The notes: generated by a model from the sequence alone, not told the origin. Counted from the stretch's first letter, positions 22,163-35,059 are shown. The stretch is 64,000 bases of DNA from Varroa destructor (GCF_002443255.2 NW_019211458.1:26502485-26566484); one strand, 5' to 3'. Made by a program: numbers and translations.

Positions 22163-25100
22163 CGGGATGTGTCTGCAGGAAGCTGTGCGCATCGCTTCGA
22201 TTGCTGGTTCCTTATGCTGGCGCTGCTATCCTTTATCGTTTACTTGGGCTAAGTCGGTCATCTGTCTAAGCCAGCTTGCCTGGGTCGACCCTTTGCTCAT
22301 TGACTGACTATTGCGTGATCGAAGGGGGCTAAAGACAGAACCAACCGCGGCTATGAAACCGGACCGCTCGCCCACTGATGGTTGGCAGCAGCCACGCCGA
22401 TTACTTCCACTGCTGTTACCACACTTGTTGATTCGCTTAAAGCTTGTTTCAATGGAACTGATGAGGAGGAGAGGACCCCCCTGGTAGACCGGCACTACCG
22501 ACGGACGGGGGGATCCAGAAAAGACTGTACAGTGGGAAAACTCTTTTACTACTACCATCACTACATTCGTTCAGTTCCTCTAGTGGCAAGGTAGTGGCTG
22601 TAGGATAGTGGTAGCAGATTTGTCGGTGGATTTTCCTGGAGGGGGGCACACACAGGCAGTCTGACTAGCTAGTCAGAAGGTAAACGCATGGCAACGTCTC
22701 AACAGCCGGCCTTCAGGCAGGTGTTTTTGCTTCCAATAGTAGCAGAAATAGCAGTAGCGGCCTTACCACGGCTAAAAGCGTTCTGCCTTCTTGTTTTGCC
22801 ATTGCAGAGGTTTTCCCGGGCGTTGTCCAACGTCACCACGGCTACCACCGCTTCAGAGCTACAGCATCAGTCCCATAGCAAACTCTAGCATAGCCTATAG
22901 CCTCCATGGCGTTCACTTCTCTTTTCGATTTCCCTTGCCTGCAGATCGGGCAGTGGAGGCCCTCAACCCAATAATCTAATGCTAGCGCCCTTTTCTCGCT
23001 GTGTGCCACATGAAAAATAACTCGCCGCTAAGGAGACCTAATGGAGTGTCTGCGCCGAGCGAGCGGGCACGAGCATTGGCGTTCGAAGCGGCGGCGCCGC
23101 CACCACCCTGCGCCTCTCCGCGCCAATGGCTTTCTCCCGGTCGCATTTTGCTGCTTCTGCCATTGTTCGGGACAGGGGAACAGGACGAGACGGAGTCGAC
23201 CCGCTAAGGTTGCGGCCAGCCACGCTGTGGGCCCTGCGGCACCACGACCCTCACAGCCTTGTAGATAGGCTTGCTCCTACACAAATGCGTAGGTGAGCGA
23301 ACGGCGCACGACAGAAGACACATACGGCTATAGATGGAAAACGGGTGCTCAAGAGAAGATGCCCAGAAGCATCGAATCAGCAAAGCAAGCAGCGAACTAC
23401 ATAAGAAGGTTAGTAGCAGCAGAGGACAAGCAAGCAAGCAAAGGGAGCTTGTATGGCGCTTGGGGTACAGTCATAGCAACTACTCGGTATGAATTTACGT
23501 ATATCAATGTATAACTACTTGCCTGTTACTTACCTGTGTATCTAGTACATATTACGTAAATCTGTTCAAACGCGATTCTTCCCATTCGCCGCTATATTCA
23601 AAGTCAGTCGTTTTGAGGCTCGTTTTGGCCGAAAGTCCACTAATGCAAAGATGCAGTGTTACAACAGTGCGACGAGGCAACGCCAGCGTATCATGCGATA
23701 CCTACTCGTAGGGGTGTTGAAGGCAGAGAGATAGGTCTGACAGCAGAAGGGGGCGGGTTATGGTCTAGCAAAAGACCATAAAGCAAAATATATAGAAATA
23801 AATATCGTCGGAAATGTTACCAAACTTGAGGTAGGAAGATCTCTATGTATAATAAGGAATATTCACATGCGAACGCGTATGCTGCGATTTAACGTACAGG
23901 CTGCATCACCTTCTAAATGCAGTAAGAGATCGTTATGTAAAATTGTTTTTTTTTTTTTAGCTAATATAATAACATAACCATAACCTCGGAAATTGTTGAA
24001 TGTAATAGTTTCGAAAGTGATGCAATTTGGATTTTTATGTAACTGTTTTTTGAAGGCCCAGATGAAACAGAAAGCGCATGCATAGTGAAAAGGTGAGATG
24101 GGTGCTTGGCGTAGCTTGATGCATTCAGCAACATTACCACTACTTCTACTTCTGCATTGTCATGGTGTGCAAGCGTTTGGATGTGCCGCCCGTCGCGTCG
24201 GGTTCCACTGAACAGACAAAATCACAATGAGACGGGTCGCCTTAGAGGAACTTGAAAGAACATCTGTTCCGAGCAAATGCAGTACAGTTGGAGAAGAGTT
24301 CACGGATACGAATATATCCGGACACGGAGAAAATGCTAACGTTTTTAATGTAGGCAGTTGTACACACACATAAACACTCGTTATTGTGGAGATCTTTGTA
24401 TGTAAATTGATATACACAATTTGTATGTTGTGTCAAGGTGATCGTATGTACGGTAGCAGACGGGTTCACATAACTGAGAGCAAACAGAATATTTATTTTA
24501 AGACGCACACAGAAATTAGTAAAATATTCCTTTGAAAAGGACGAACGGATATAAAGCTCAAACTTACGTTCAAAAATTGTCCCACTTTTACATAAATAGA
24601 GTTCGTTTAGTAAAAGAAGTGTTAGGGGGAGTGTTACTTTTATCACACATAGTTTAGGCTTTGCTGAGAAAGTTTTTCCGCCGATTTAAAATACCTCGTT
24701 TCTCCTTAGGTCACATTTTCTTTAGTCCGCAAAAACCTTGAGCTAAGGGGGTCATAAAAGGTAGCTTTAAGTCTTAGCTACAGTGTGCATTTCTGTTACT
24801 TGACTTATAGGGGGTTATTTGTTTCATAGTATCAACCCCTTAAAAGTGTCCATTTTACTTAAAAAAAAAAAGCCATACCCAAAATGGACGTTTCTAAATC
24901 GTCGTCAGGAGCACACACCAAGCCTAAAACGTTAAAATATGATGCCTTAAACTTGGCATGAAGATGTGCACCTTCGAATGAGGTTGCACCATTGCAGTGC
25001 AGTTTAGATCTCTATGCAATGCTCTACTGCGATGGAGGGCTACATATGATTCACTTAATATTTAGCTTCCCAAGACAGTGTCGTGCATCTCTTCAGCCCA

Positions 25101-28100
25101 ACTGTGAGATCGAATACTTGAGGATAAAACACGTTGTGTAGATATTTGACACACTTTTCAACATGTATCTATACGATTTAGTCTGCCTAGTTCGTCCTAA
25201 CGAGAATTCCCGGTGTGTCATAAACCCTAACAGTGAAGATCTTTTGAAAACTAGGTGCAACTGCTAGCGATCGTACCCAACAGCATTTGGATGCCATAAC
25301 TGAGTAAATGTCATTTCTCGAGGACTTCAAGAGCTTAAGCTAGCGACTCCAACAGAAAGAAACAATAGCAAAGCTAATGTTTGATATATTAGATGCAGAT
25401 TTACTAGAGCGCCATTGAGATGATCCTGAATGCCGTCCTTATACCCTCTACGTATATAATAAAAAGGTTCCGTGTTGAGTTCACCGACTGTCTGCCTTTC
25501 GGATGCGTTCCTTAAGCCTGATGAATAGGTACGTCACCACAGTGCCGTTCTAGGGTACAATTTCATGACGTGCCCAATTGAATCTCATATAATCCTATTG
25601 TAAATAGGAGACAGCTGTGTTGAGAAAAGGATGTGTCCTGGACTTTTTAAAAGTAATTAGCGTTATCTGTGCTCAGCTTATTCTGAAGATAAGAGTGATT
25701 TCTCATTAAATTTACCTAACTTAGTTCTTTAGGCGTATGCAGATTCTTTTTCTTCACTGTTATATTAGTTTCCTGTTTCACCTAAGCATAGGCAACATGT
25801 GAAAGGTCAAAACGTTCTGGTATGACAGACATTCTACAATAATTAAAACTCCATATATTCCGAAGGTCATGGTCATAAAAGCATGACTGGGTGCTGGTGC
25901 CACTTTGGGCTCTTGCTTTTTACGATTTGTTTAATTTTAACGCGCCGCTTCGAGATGGCGTCTTGCACAAGCAATCAAATTATCGACGTAGGTCGGCTCA
26001 GAAAGCTAATAAGCTTCTGTTACCTTTAATACACGGAGATTCATTTTATTGGCGGTTGAAAAATATAATTGTACACAATAAGTCACCTTTAATACAACTC
26101 ATATAAGTTTTTATTACGCTATATCAAACATAAAGTACCACGCTCCGGGACACCACCGTCACGCACAATGGCTACTAAAAGCTTGCCAATAAAACATTAT
26201 CAACGTCCAATGTCCCTGAGGCTCTGCATCTACGTATTGCTGACTATTTAAGGATCTTAATTATATACAAAATCCCATAGCTAAGAATAGCACGGGTAAT
26301 CTTATTTTTCCTTTTGTTTGTAACTTGCAAATAGGCCAACGATCAGTGGTACATTCTATTCTACATTCGTAGCTTTAAGTTACGTAAAAGATAGTTAGTG
26401 TGACTGGTGGAATGATCGCTATAAATGGGTGTTTAAAGACAGCCTGTTTTGGGTAGAAGAAACCTTGGAAGTCCAGTGTTTTCCTAGGAAATTAAGTGTT
26501 AACTTGATTCGCGTTTGGAGGAGTTGATCAAATAAGCAGGCAGGCGGGTTTGCCCCTCAGGGACAGCCGTCCTCAGTCAACGGAGAAAAACAAGCGATTA
26601 TGCCATTAACTTGTTGGGTTTATGACATCGAATATAAGCTAGTGGAGTTTTAAAAGTAAAAAGCATAAGTTTATTCCGAGATTGTGTTTTTGTTTGACTT
26701 AAGTTGTTGACCTTCTTAGCAGCTTTTCTCTAATTTCTCTAATTTAATTTTTTATTCGCTTCCATTGCTCTATAGATCGGAGCTAGCCAGTGAAGTTTTG
26801 TTTAATAGGCAAAGCTGCCATAGGTTGAAATTGAGTTATAAGTGATTGTTTGCATCGTTGTTTGTCCATACGTAAATACAGGTAGGTTGAATAAACATGA
26901 ACAATTTATACTTCATCTATAATACTGAGTAAAAAGTTTTCGGTGGCGGGAGCGTCGGATCGGTTGATCGCGTGTAGCTGAAACTTCTCAGGATGAATGT
27001 TTTGTCGGATCTTTTCATATAACTATAGATAGGTCCGTTCAGGTATGGGGCTCGGAACGATACGTAGGCGACATTGTCTTGTCCACTAATTTCGTACTGA
27101 AAAAGTACTGTGAGTACAAGAAGGATTACTTACACAGCCGAAAGCGAACGTATAGTAAGCGTCACCATATGCCAATTTCAGTTTAATTAGTGTCGAACTG
27201 GAAATTTCGACAAATCACACTTTGGACAGTTACGAAAGGCAAACAACAACAACAACAAAATGTAGGACATTCGACCCGAAAGCTCTCTGCACAGCTAACT
27301 ATGAGTGACTGTTGTTAATCGTTTGCAGGCATCTTTCCAACGTTTACGACAAACATAAAAGCCATTTCTATACAGCACCGTAATCAGTCATTAAAAAAAC
27401 TGATCTTTTACAACACCCTAAAACGTAAATCAGAATGATTAGACCCTTTCACGTCAACGCCGCGACGATATACTTAAGCTTAAGGGCTGCACCTCTGCGC
27501 ATGCCAAGGTGAGAAGTGAAATATATTATTAGCTATTTAAACCCCAAAAAGGACTGCAGGAGGCCGTTATGTAAATTAACTCGTCTATCTGAGCTATGAT
27601 ATTGACAGAAAAAGGCCGCAAACTGATAAAGGTTGATGCGAGGCACATTTGCTACATAACAACGTTGCCTGACAGACCTTCAATGGGAAATCTTGCCCTA
27701 TATAGCCTAAACATCGCTTCATATTGATTATCACTTGTTTTGGTCTCTGTAGCTGAGGAAGAAAGGCAAACACTTCGGAACAGAGGCCGAAATCTGCAAA
27801 GGGCGCTTCCAAGAACAAGGATTTTTTATTTGGCGAGATATATCAGCCGCCAGAAAGATGACTGAAAGCTGAAGGAAGTGAAAGACGCTATTTCGCGTAA
27901 GATAAGGTTGCTTGTTCGAAAGATACAATTAATCAAAGTTGCTAGAAACAATGGGAAACAATTAACCCATTGATATACTTTAATATGCGTCACACAAGGC
28001 TACTTGCTAGTTGCCTAACTCAATCAGTACAGCTTTTGCTTTGAAGAGCGTCAATTGTGATGTTTTTCAGCTGCGGTGGCGAAGACAGCAGCACAGCCTA

Positions 28101-28576
28101 GCGACCATACGACCCTGCTGCAAACCCAGATCATCATTGTAGTCAGCCTCTTCGTCATTAACACTAACAACATAAGCTTATTATAAGCCACAAAGGGAAT
28201 TAAAAAAGCGAAACAATCCAAAATAAATACTTAGCAAGGCAGGCAGAGGAGCGGGTAAAAGATAAATAGCAGGGACAACGAGGGAAGTGGGGCAAAACGG
28301 AGTTTTTAGTGCGGACACAGCACGTTTCAGGCGGGATCTTATGATATATAGAGTCTGACCTTCTTTGTAGCAAGATGACGAAAGGACGGGAAAGAGAAAC
28401 AATGGCAATAAAATCCAATAACGTAAGTCTGTTCATATATTATGTCAAAAACCTAGCCTAAATTCAATAGATATGGACACCCCGCAATTGTACATTGAAC
28501 AGCACTCAAGTATAGAACGCGGCATACGGTCCGCCTGCAATCACACTTTTTAACGCCAGCTGAGATTACTGTTCAG
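22163..28576. other. Mostly non-coding; GC-rich block at 22.2-23.4 kb
   Basis: Immediately 5' of the minus gene, 22.2-23.4 kb is GC-rich with frames open on both strands. A promoter region or further upstream exons of that gene could lie here, but I could not define them. Beyond it the DNA is AT-rich, with a T run near 23947 and an (AAC)n run near 27242. A 134-codon minus frame at 24242-24646 begins with a hydrophobic stretch but overlaps a second open frame and lacks splice support. Confidence 0.4.
27242..27259. repeat. (AAC)n microsatellite
   Basis: A short AAC triplet run is visible directly, within AT-rich DNA. Confidence 0.85.
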
Positions 28577-28909
28577 TTAACTACAGAGAATACTTAGTTC
28601 ATTCCAGCAGTCCATTGTTATCAACAGATTTTGATTTGGCGTAATAGAAAGCTGATCAAAATAACAACTACATATGTTACGCCACAGATGAGTGCCTTCG
28701 AACATGCGGGTCATGCCACATTTTTTTGCTCCGTATTTTGAGCTAGAAACCAGGCTCGGGCAGAAACCTATTGTTAACATAGATTTTACGCCATAGTAAC
28801 CAATATGACAGTTTTCGTTGTGACGTCGATTATCAACATGATAAGCACGGCGCGTCAAGCTATTGCGACCAGTGCAGAGCTCAGGAGCGGCTTTGTGGTT
28901 GGTGGCCAT
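28577..28909 (-). CDS. Possible 110-aa protein, unrecognised
   Basis: An ATG in strong context (A at -3, G at +4) opens 110 codons on the minus strand, starting MATNHKAAPELCTGRNSL. It is Cys- and Asn-rich with several Cys/His residues but no recognisable zinc-finger spacing. A possible internal donor (GGC|GTAAAA) would make it a first coding exon. The surrounding DNA is AT-rich. The frame is longer than most chance ORFs here but not beyond expectation. Confidence 0.3.
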   Translation of the reverse strand: MATNHKAAPELCTGRNSLTRRAYHVDNRRHNENCHIGYYGVKSMLTIGFCPSLVSSSKYGAKKCGMTRMFEGTHLWRNICSCYFDQLSITPNQNLLITMDCWNELSILCS

Positions 28910-29399
28910 CGTACTGGTTATTGTATCATATCCCCTTTATCTGCCTTCTGATCTATGGGGTCCTGGCTCTCAAAATTGTTCTGAAAGGTTAGTAACAACA
29001 GGAGAACGTTGAGGACAACGAAACCAAAAAGTGACGCGTTGGCGTGCTTCTTCACCATTAAATACCCACGACGATCCTTTTCGAAAGCAAACGATTAGGC
29101 GAGTATGGCAAGGCAGGGCAAAGTGCCAGGGGAGTCTGGGAATGGACCAGGAGATGAACAGGTCTGGTAACAACGAAATAAAACTGGAGGCGCGGTAGGG
29201 GGTCTAAGTGCTGCAACCCCTTAGAGGCTGTAGATCTTAAGTGGCACACAAACTTAGTACGCGACCGGCCAGCGAAGCTTTGCAGGCTGGGCCGATTCTG
29301 GGTCGACTCCGAGGCTTCCCGTCTAACCTGCGAGTATCTGGACTTACGGTCATTCTTCTTCACTGTGGAAAGATATAGGAGGCCGGTGTGTTGACAATG

Positions 29400-31000
29400 C
29401 GGAGAAAGCCGACGAGCCTGACCGCAACTCTAACTGCTACTCAAAAATAGCTGAATCTTGTTGACAGAGAAAAGTACCTTCTTTTGCATGCTACGGTATC
29501 CTAGTGATCCTCCTATTTTTGACAACGTTTCTCGCAGCAGTTGGATATAAGGTGACATACTTCATTAGTATGATTAGGACTCTAGATGGTAAAAGAATGA
29601 AAATCTGGGTTACAATCTTTCCCTTTTATTGTATTCTTGGATAAAAAAAGGTAATACGAAGCTGCCAATGCATTCAGTAAGAATCATATTTGTGCGGGTA
29701 TTTAGTTGAATAAAATACCGTGCTAGAAGAAGAGCATTTCAACAGTGAGAAGCATTGCATATCTTTAATATGCCTTATGCTAACATTACTGGTTTCTCTA
29801 TAATACAACGTTGAAAATTCATAACCGTATCGATTCGGTAGGTGATGCCGAAGACGTTTAATTTCGTACTTATTGGTACTAGGCTTTCCTCAGGCTTCCA
29901 GACAGCATATATTAGAATATAATCTGCATCATTTATATACACACACACGCACATGAAGAAACCAGGAGCATTTTGTTTGCCAGCTAAACGTGTATCTAGT
30001 CATTCACGGACACGGCTGGGAATCACGTCCTCGCCGCTACAGTGACCTCCATGCAGACTCAACGCTCTGTTGCTCGTAAGACTGTATTCCACTCTGACTT
30101 AATGATGACCGTATGTTCACGCATGGAAAAAAAAAGAACCATTCTTGCGATAAAGAGACAGACAGTGAAAGGCGAGGTTGACTTGTTATCTCTGAATCCC
30201 TGCTGCATTGCTATAAACTTGTAGCCGTTTTCAGTACCTTGTCTCGACCTCCCTCCTAACCCACTTCTCCTTTTGCCTTTGCTTCTCTTTATTTCGTACT
30301 TCACGGCTACGCCTCCTTGTCGTCTTCCTGTTCGAAACTCAAACAAGATTCATTCCCTCATCAAGAGCCCAAATGAGGGCGTACTCCGTCTTCAATTCCC
30401 GGTTGAGCATGCGGCACTCAAGGACTCAGCTGCCGCTACCACGGCTCGTTCAGTGGCTCGTTCGGTTATTCGTTGGCTCCGTTCCGCGCCATAGCGGCAG
30501 CCCCTGGCAGCATAATCGGCGATTGGCGATCGATGCGTCACAGTTGAACATTTCGATGAACGGGAAGAACCGCTGCGTTCCTCCCTGACGGTCTCATTCA
30601 CGAAGCGAACAGTAGCGGCGAAGGCGCGGTGAAACGTCAGATGATTTGTAGCAGTTCACATATACAATAACGGAACAAAAGTGCGCTCTTCCAGACACTG
30701 CTATGGCAAGCCAGGGCATTTCTGCAGTAGTTGGAAATGAGCAAAGCTCAATTTATTGCCACACTGCTATGGCCGCATCTTTTTTCAGCCTATTAAAGAA
30801 GCAGTAGTTTTGCTGCATGCAATAGTGTAAAAATTGAACAATCTTAAGGAGAAGCTTATGAATTTGCTTTCGATAAATGGAAGTCATGCCGCATACGTAT
30901 CCAGTCCATTGATATAGGATGCATTGCTCAATCAGGATAAAAGGCAATGTGTGCCGTGGACAGTTAGGCACTGTTCAGCTAACGCTTGTTTTCGGCATCG
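29400..31000. other. No firm gene; plus-strand donor signals near 30.08 kb
   Basis: Mostly non-coding. Around 30030-30110 a short plus frame beginning near an ATG meets two good donors (GCTC|GTAAGA and GACC|GTATGT), so a small exon is possible. At 30.3-30.6 kb a GC-richer patch has overlapping frames in both directions and is not called. Confidence 0.35.
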
Positions 31001-31208
31001 GTTTTAGGCACAGGGTACATCCCTGTTTTCAGATATGGTGCCCAGATCCAGTGGAATTTCGCCAATACGCATCATACCAATCTTTTCACAGGTGTAACAA
31101 ATACATGATAAAAAAATAATGCTATAAGCGTAAAGATAAGCACACTTTACAGTGTAACAGTGCGTTTGCAAACATTTATGTACAGCAGGCGCCGTTATCA
31201 ATGCATAC

Positions 31209-31378
31209 CGTTGAATTTGTAGAATCGATAATCAGTGTTTTCAAGAAGAGCTTTTTTCTGTTCTTGGGTTTTGTAATAGCGTGTGCTATTTGAGTGAGAC
31301 GCTCAATCAAATCATACGGATAATCTACGTCAGAGTTGAAAAAATAGCGCTCTGTAGTATGTCTCGAGGAAGACAACC
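31209..31378 (-). CDS. Candidate internal exon, basic helical segment
   Basis: The acceptor GCGGTTTGTTACAG and the donor TCAACG|GTATGC flank 56 open codons (two leading bases, phase 0 out). The reading includes RYFFNSDVDYPYDLIERLTQ and then AITKPKNRKKLFLKTLII, alternating acidic/aromatic and basic segments like folded protein. It lies with two further minus candidates (31826-31890 and 32066-32127). A small exon at about 31.56-31.60 kb, before a GTGAGT donor, may link them. No family is recognised. Confidence 0.42.
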
Positions 31379-31422
31379 CTGTAACAAACCGCTGTTTCTT
31401 TCCACCAAGTCAGCCTTATAAA

Positions 31423-31428
<6 letters not shown>

Positions 31429-31460
<32 letters not shown>
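31429..31460. repeat. (TA)16 microsatellite followed by TCTA units
   Basis: A long perfect TA run continues into a few TCTA/TATC units. It falls in what would be an intron of the neighbouring minus-strand candidate exons. Confidence 0.95.
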
Positions 31461-31463
<3 letters not shown>

Positions 31464-31825
31464 ATCTATACTATAATACAAAGAAATGTGCCATTGAAAT
31501 CTTAGGTGTTTCCACCTGTCACAATCTTTCGAGGGATCCTCTTTCACTCACAACTGCCCGTAGTTCTAAACCCCGCCAAGGAGCTTTTCTGCTGAACGGA
31601 CAGTGCTGTTAGAAAGAGTCTGTATCTCTCGGAACGATGTGTGATCCCTCGAACTATGTACGGAGTTTTCCCCTAGCTAACTCCATTAAGAGACTTCCGT
31701 GTCCTTTTGAGTAGGGCTATGAACGTCGAATCCCGAGCGACTATATACTCATGCTGAAACCGGACAAATTTGCGGCATTTGAATGTTTTAGCACTTTAGG
31801 TGTGCGGTGTAGCATCACAACCTAC

Positions 31826-31890
31826 CTGTCCACACCAGAGGAGCATATTCCATGCACTAAAGTCCCTTGGGACCAATACAGGATGCTAGT
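31826..31890 (-). CDS. Candidate exon of the 31-32 kb minus cluster
   Basis: It is bounded by a pyrimidine-rich acceptor (CACGTTTGCTTCATAG) and a consensus donor (GGACAG|GTAGGTT). In phase 0 it reads TSILYWSQGTLVHGICSS then GVD, leaving two bases. The entry phase matches the exit of the 32066-32127 candidate. A second acceptor inside opens another frame, so the reading is not settled. Confidence 0.33.
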
Positions 31891-32065
31891 CTATGAAGCA
31901 AACGTGATGCAATTCAGCTTTTCTATTTGACCAACCTTAAGATCTGGTTTTCCCTACTCGTTTAAAAATAGCCATCATGCTTTAAAAGAGCTTGTTACAT
32001 TCCCGCATGTAGTCATTTTCGATGGGATAAAAGCGGTCTTCTAATTGATGCGGCATTACACATAC

Positions 32066-32127
32066 ATAGGAACTCATTCCAGTAGTTAAAATAAGAAGGT
32101 TGTGCCCACCCGTAAATTTAAGATTCA
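32066..32127 (-). CDS. Candidate exon of the 31-32 kb minus cluster
   Basis: A strong acceptor (TATCTTTTGCTTGGCATCGTAG) and a GTATGT donor enclose 62 bases reading NLKFTGGHNLLILTTGMSSY. A different minus-strand frame (through WKPNIGGKITSDLFVVYF) is open just upstream, to about 32320. An exon there is possible, although the plus strand is open as well. Confidence 0.33.
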
Positions 32128-32339
32128 CTACGATGCCAAGCAAAAGATATAAGGTAAAGCTTTGTCTCAAAATAGACGACAAAGAGGTCACTCGTGATTT
32201 TACCACCTATGTTCGGCTTCCAGTTGCGCTTGTCATGCGCGTGGAACGATGGGGATCGTATGGTGAGAGCAACCGGTATGTAAACCGACATGTGGTTGGC
32301 GATAAACGACGTTGCATTAGCTGACTAGCTGAATCCCCC

Positions 32340-33190
32340 AATAATCGACACGCACCAGGATGTTGAACGCGTGCAACAGTTAGGTTTTCAAATTGAGTAT
32401 GTACGGGATGTTAAAGGGTGACGAAAGATCGGATCCATTTTAGTGCTTACAAGTAGCACCAAGACTGAGCAGACGCAGAGCACGGCTCGTCTGCTCGCCA
32501 CTATTCATGTGATCAGACCAGAGCATAAAGCCGCGTGTGCGGTGCTAGGTGGTGCCCTGTTGTATGAGTTCCGCCTTTTCGTCCGTTAGACGGAGAAGAA
32601 GGCAGTGCCATCCTTGCCATTGGTACTACCCAGTCGTCTCTTTTTCCAATAAATGACGGCCCTTGAAGTAATGTGTCTTTCCCATATCCCGCTACTCTCG
32701 CTAGGACCATCTGCAAACGCACACTCCGTCCTATATGATGCCTTCCAATGACAATCTTTCTGACGTGTTTGTGTTGGGACAAACGGAGGATACGGGGATC
32801 CGAGGGTGCGGAGATTTAAGTGTACGTGGGGTGAGCGTTCCCTTTGTCTGTTAGCCAGCCACTAGTCACCAACAGCCCAGCAGCTTCTATCCAGAAGTCG
32901 GATAGCATCGAACTTGGGCTGGCCTGCCTGCCCGCCCCAGCTTGCCGCCACACGTAATCACACAGCAGGGAAGATCGAAGGCGACAGAGAAACCAACAGC
33001 GGAAACGAAGGTCTTTACCCCCCCCCCCCCCCCCACACCCCGTCGATTGCCGCCACCTCGTTGCCCATGGCGGTGGCAGAGGCTGCGACCATGCGGCGGA
33101 TACTTCTGACATCAGTTACTTGGTGGCGACCGAGCAACCCTAGCGAAAGGAAACAGAGGCTATCGAATACCTAGCCAGCCACCTTGTTGC
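32340..33190. other. GC-rich block with poly-C, no gene called
   Basis: GC-rich DNA with frames open on both strands, including glycine- or proline-rich readings created by the poly-C tract. No convincing splice pairing. The right end becomes the acceptor region of the exon at 33195. Confidence 0.4.
33018..33034. repeat. Poly-C run (17 C)
   Basis: Seventeen consecutive C residues on the plus strand. Long C/G homopolymers are much rarer than A/T runs in animal DNA. A second one occurs at 50362-50376. Confidence 0.95.
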
Positions 33191-33194
33191 CCAG

Positions 33195-33367
33195 TCCGTA
33201 GACATGGACAATGGTCTGGGCCATCATTGGAGTTTGGCTGCTCAACGCGTCAAAGACCTGAAGAGAATGCACAAGGAAGTCAATCGCCTCAGAGTGTTTG
33301 ACTCTTGGAATGTGTATTATGAATCGACCATTCAAGCGTTCAAACGCGATCTACTGATTCTCCCTCG
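33195..33367 (+). CDS. Candidate coding exon, amphipathic helical
   Basis: The acceptor CACCTTGTTGCCCAG precedes it and a CCTCG|GTATGG donor follows. The frame includes an ATG at 33204 in strong context and reads VKDLKRMHKEVNRLRVFDSW and onward to FKRDLLILP: charged, heptad-like helices with balanced codon use. It could be a first coding exon (start at 33204) or an internal exon. The next acceptor (TTCATTTACAG at 33436) does not match in phase with the obvious donor, so the downstream structure is open. No family recognised. Confidence 0.42.
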
Positions 33368-34503
33368 GTATGGTCGAAGGGGTCTCTTTTCGCATCCCTA
33401 CCCTCGCACGCCTACCTGACGTCAATTCATTTACAGATTCTGATGGTATGTTCTGGGCTGTCCCTGGTTTCCCGTTACCGAGTTGCACACAGTAAGGCGC
33501 AATACAGGCCGTATGAACAGTTACTATGGAATTGCCAGTTGACAAGTACTTGTTTCTATTAATTTAGATAGGAATACGAATGAACCGAAGGAATCTTGCA
33601 AACGGTGTTAGCACTAAATATCTCAGCGAGCTCATACAAGGTAAGCAAACTCTATCGAACGCAATTCAAGACACTGGCTGTGTACAGTGTAGATATAGAT
33701 TTTATTATACATTTCATAATTCATAGCAACCATCGTATTTTCTATTTGTGACGATTCACCGGCTGACTGTATATCTTTTAGGCTACAAGACCATGGATTG
33801 TTGTACATTAATGTGTAACTTTGTACATATTGAACAATTTGTATTGTCGTAATGTTATGCACACTGGTGAAACGCAATCGCAGATGTAAAAATGGAAAGT
33901 CAATATTGAAACCTCATTAGCGAAAAGGCCAAGTAGCAGCTCTAATTGAATTTTGCGGGTTGTAGTAAAATTGGCAGATGTGCTTTCTGTGCCATCAGTG
34001 ATTTCATGGCAGTTTCTGTAAGACGAAAAGTCCTGGCACCGTAGCTCTTATTGAGACAACATTCTATAATCTGATAAATAAATCCCTTTCTGATTGAAAG
34101 ATCAACTCTGGTCTATATGTTACAATCAACTTAAAAATTACAATTCATTCATAAAATTTGTATCAATTTTCTTTTTAGCAAAGACTATCCTTACATCGAG
34201 CTTACGTACGATGTACCGTGCAAAACTATTTCTTGTCTTTATTGTCTGCGAACAATCTGTATTATTTATTTAGGAAAAGTAGTTGACAAAGGTTATCTCC
34301 TGGTATGCTTTCTTATTATATTTCAATCTCGTTCGCCTCTTTCTATTGCCTTTCGGCCGGCCTCCGAATTATCTACTTTCCTCACTTGGCCCAGCCATGA
34401 GAACAATGATGAATTGTGTACGTAACCACAAATACTGAGATGTACGACGAATACGCACACACAGCACAGGCAGCAAATATGGGGCGTAGTTACAAATACA
34501 CTT

Positions 34504-34698
34504 CTATGATGAATCGAGTCTGTTGTTGGACTGGCAGTATGATTGGGACTGAGGGTTTTCGTCCAGTAAGTTCTGAATGAGCGGATGAAACACCCAGGTG
34601 GCAATTGCACACTCGCTAGCCGCGCTCGACGTAGTTGGCCAAGCTGGATCCGGACGATACGAGACGGACCCTTCCTGCATGTCGCTGTTATCGGCCAT
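34504..34698 (-). CDS. Possible C-terminal coding segment
   Basis: The minus strand reads from an ATG at 34698 (MADNSDMQEGSVSYRPDPAW) through a polar Ser/Thr-rich stretch to a hydrophobic VFHPLIQNLLDENPQ motif and a stop at 34504. The frame stays open upstream to about 35058, making 184 codons, the second longest frame in the window. Codon third positions are GC-rich. However, the plus strand is also open across 34598-34783, so composition may explain part of this. If real, it would be a terminal exon or a 64-residue protein. Confidence 0.33.
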   Translation of the reverse strand: MADNSDMQEGSVSYRPDPAWPTTSSAASECAIATWVFHPLIQNLLDENPQSQSYCQSNNRLDSS

Positions 34699-35059
34699 CG
34701 GTGACACAACGGCGAGAGGCAAAATACACGGTGGCTTTGCACCCCCTATTAGATGCGTGCGATGCGACAGTGCTGGTGCATAGCTATAGTAGTAGGAGGG
34801 ACATGAACATATAGGTAGCTCCATGTATCTGTCTGTATTTAAAGAACGGCTGGTAAATACAGCGAGTGTTACGCGGTGACACAGGGCCCTGTGCCAGTGA
34901 AGATGTGGCAAGCAACTGAATTTGGCGACGACAACGACGACAAGGCGATGTAGCAGTTTTTCTGTAGTGTTGTATATAATACTCGACTTATTGGCCAGTA
35001 GAACGAACAAGTCTGCGCGAAAAACCGATCTAGTGTCGCTGTTACTTCGATCGATCACA

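Noticed and set aside
24242..24646. 134-codon minus frame with signal-peptide-like start
   Set aside because: The hydrophobic start is followed by incoherent sequence. A second minus frame overlaps half of it and no splice signals help to choose.
31982..32206. 74-codon minus frame taken as one continuous ORF
   Set aside because: A strong acceptor and a GTATGT donor inside it fit better as a 62-base exon (32066-32127). The frame on the opposite strand is also open.
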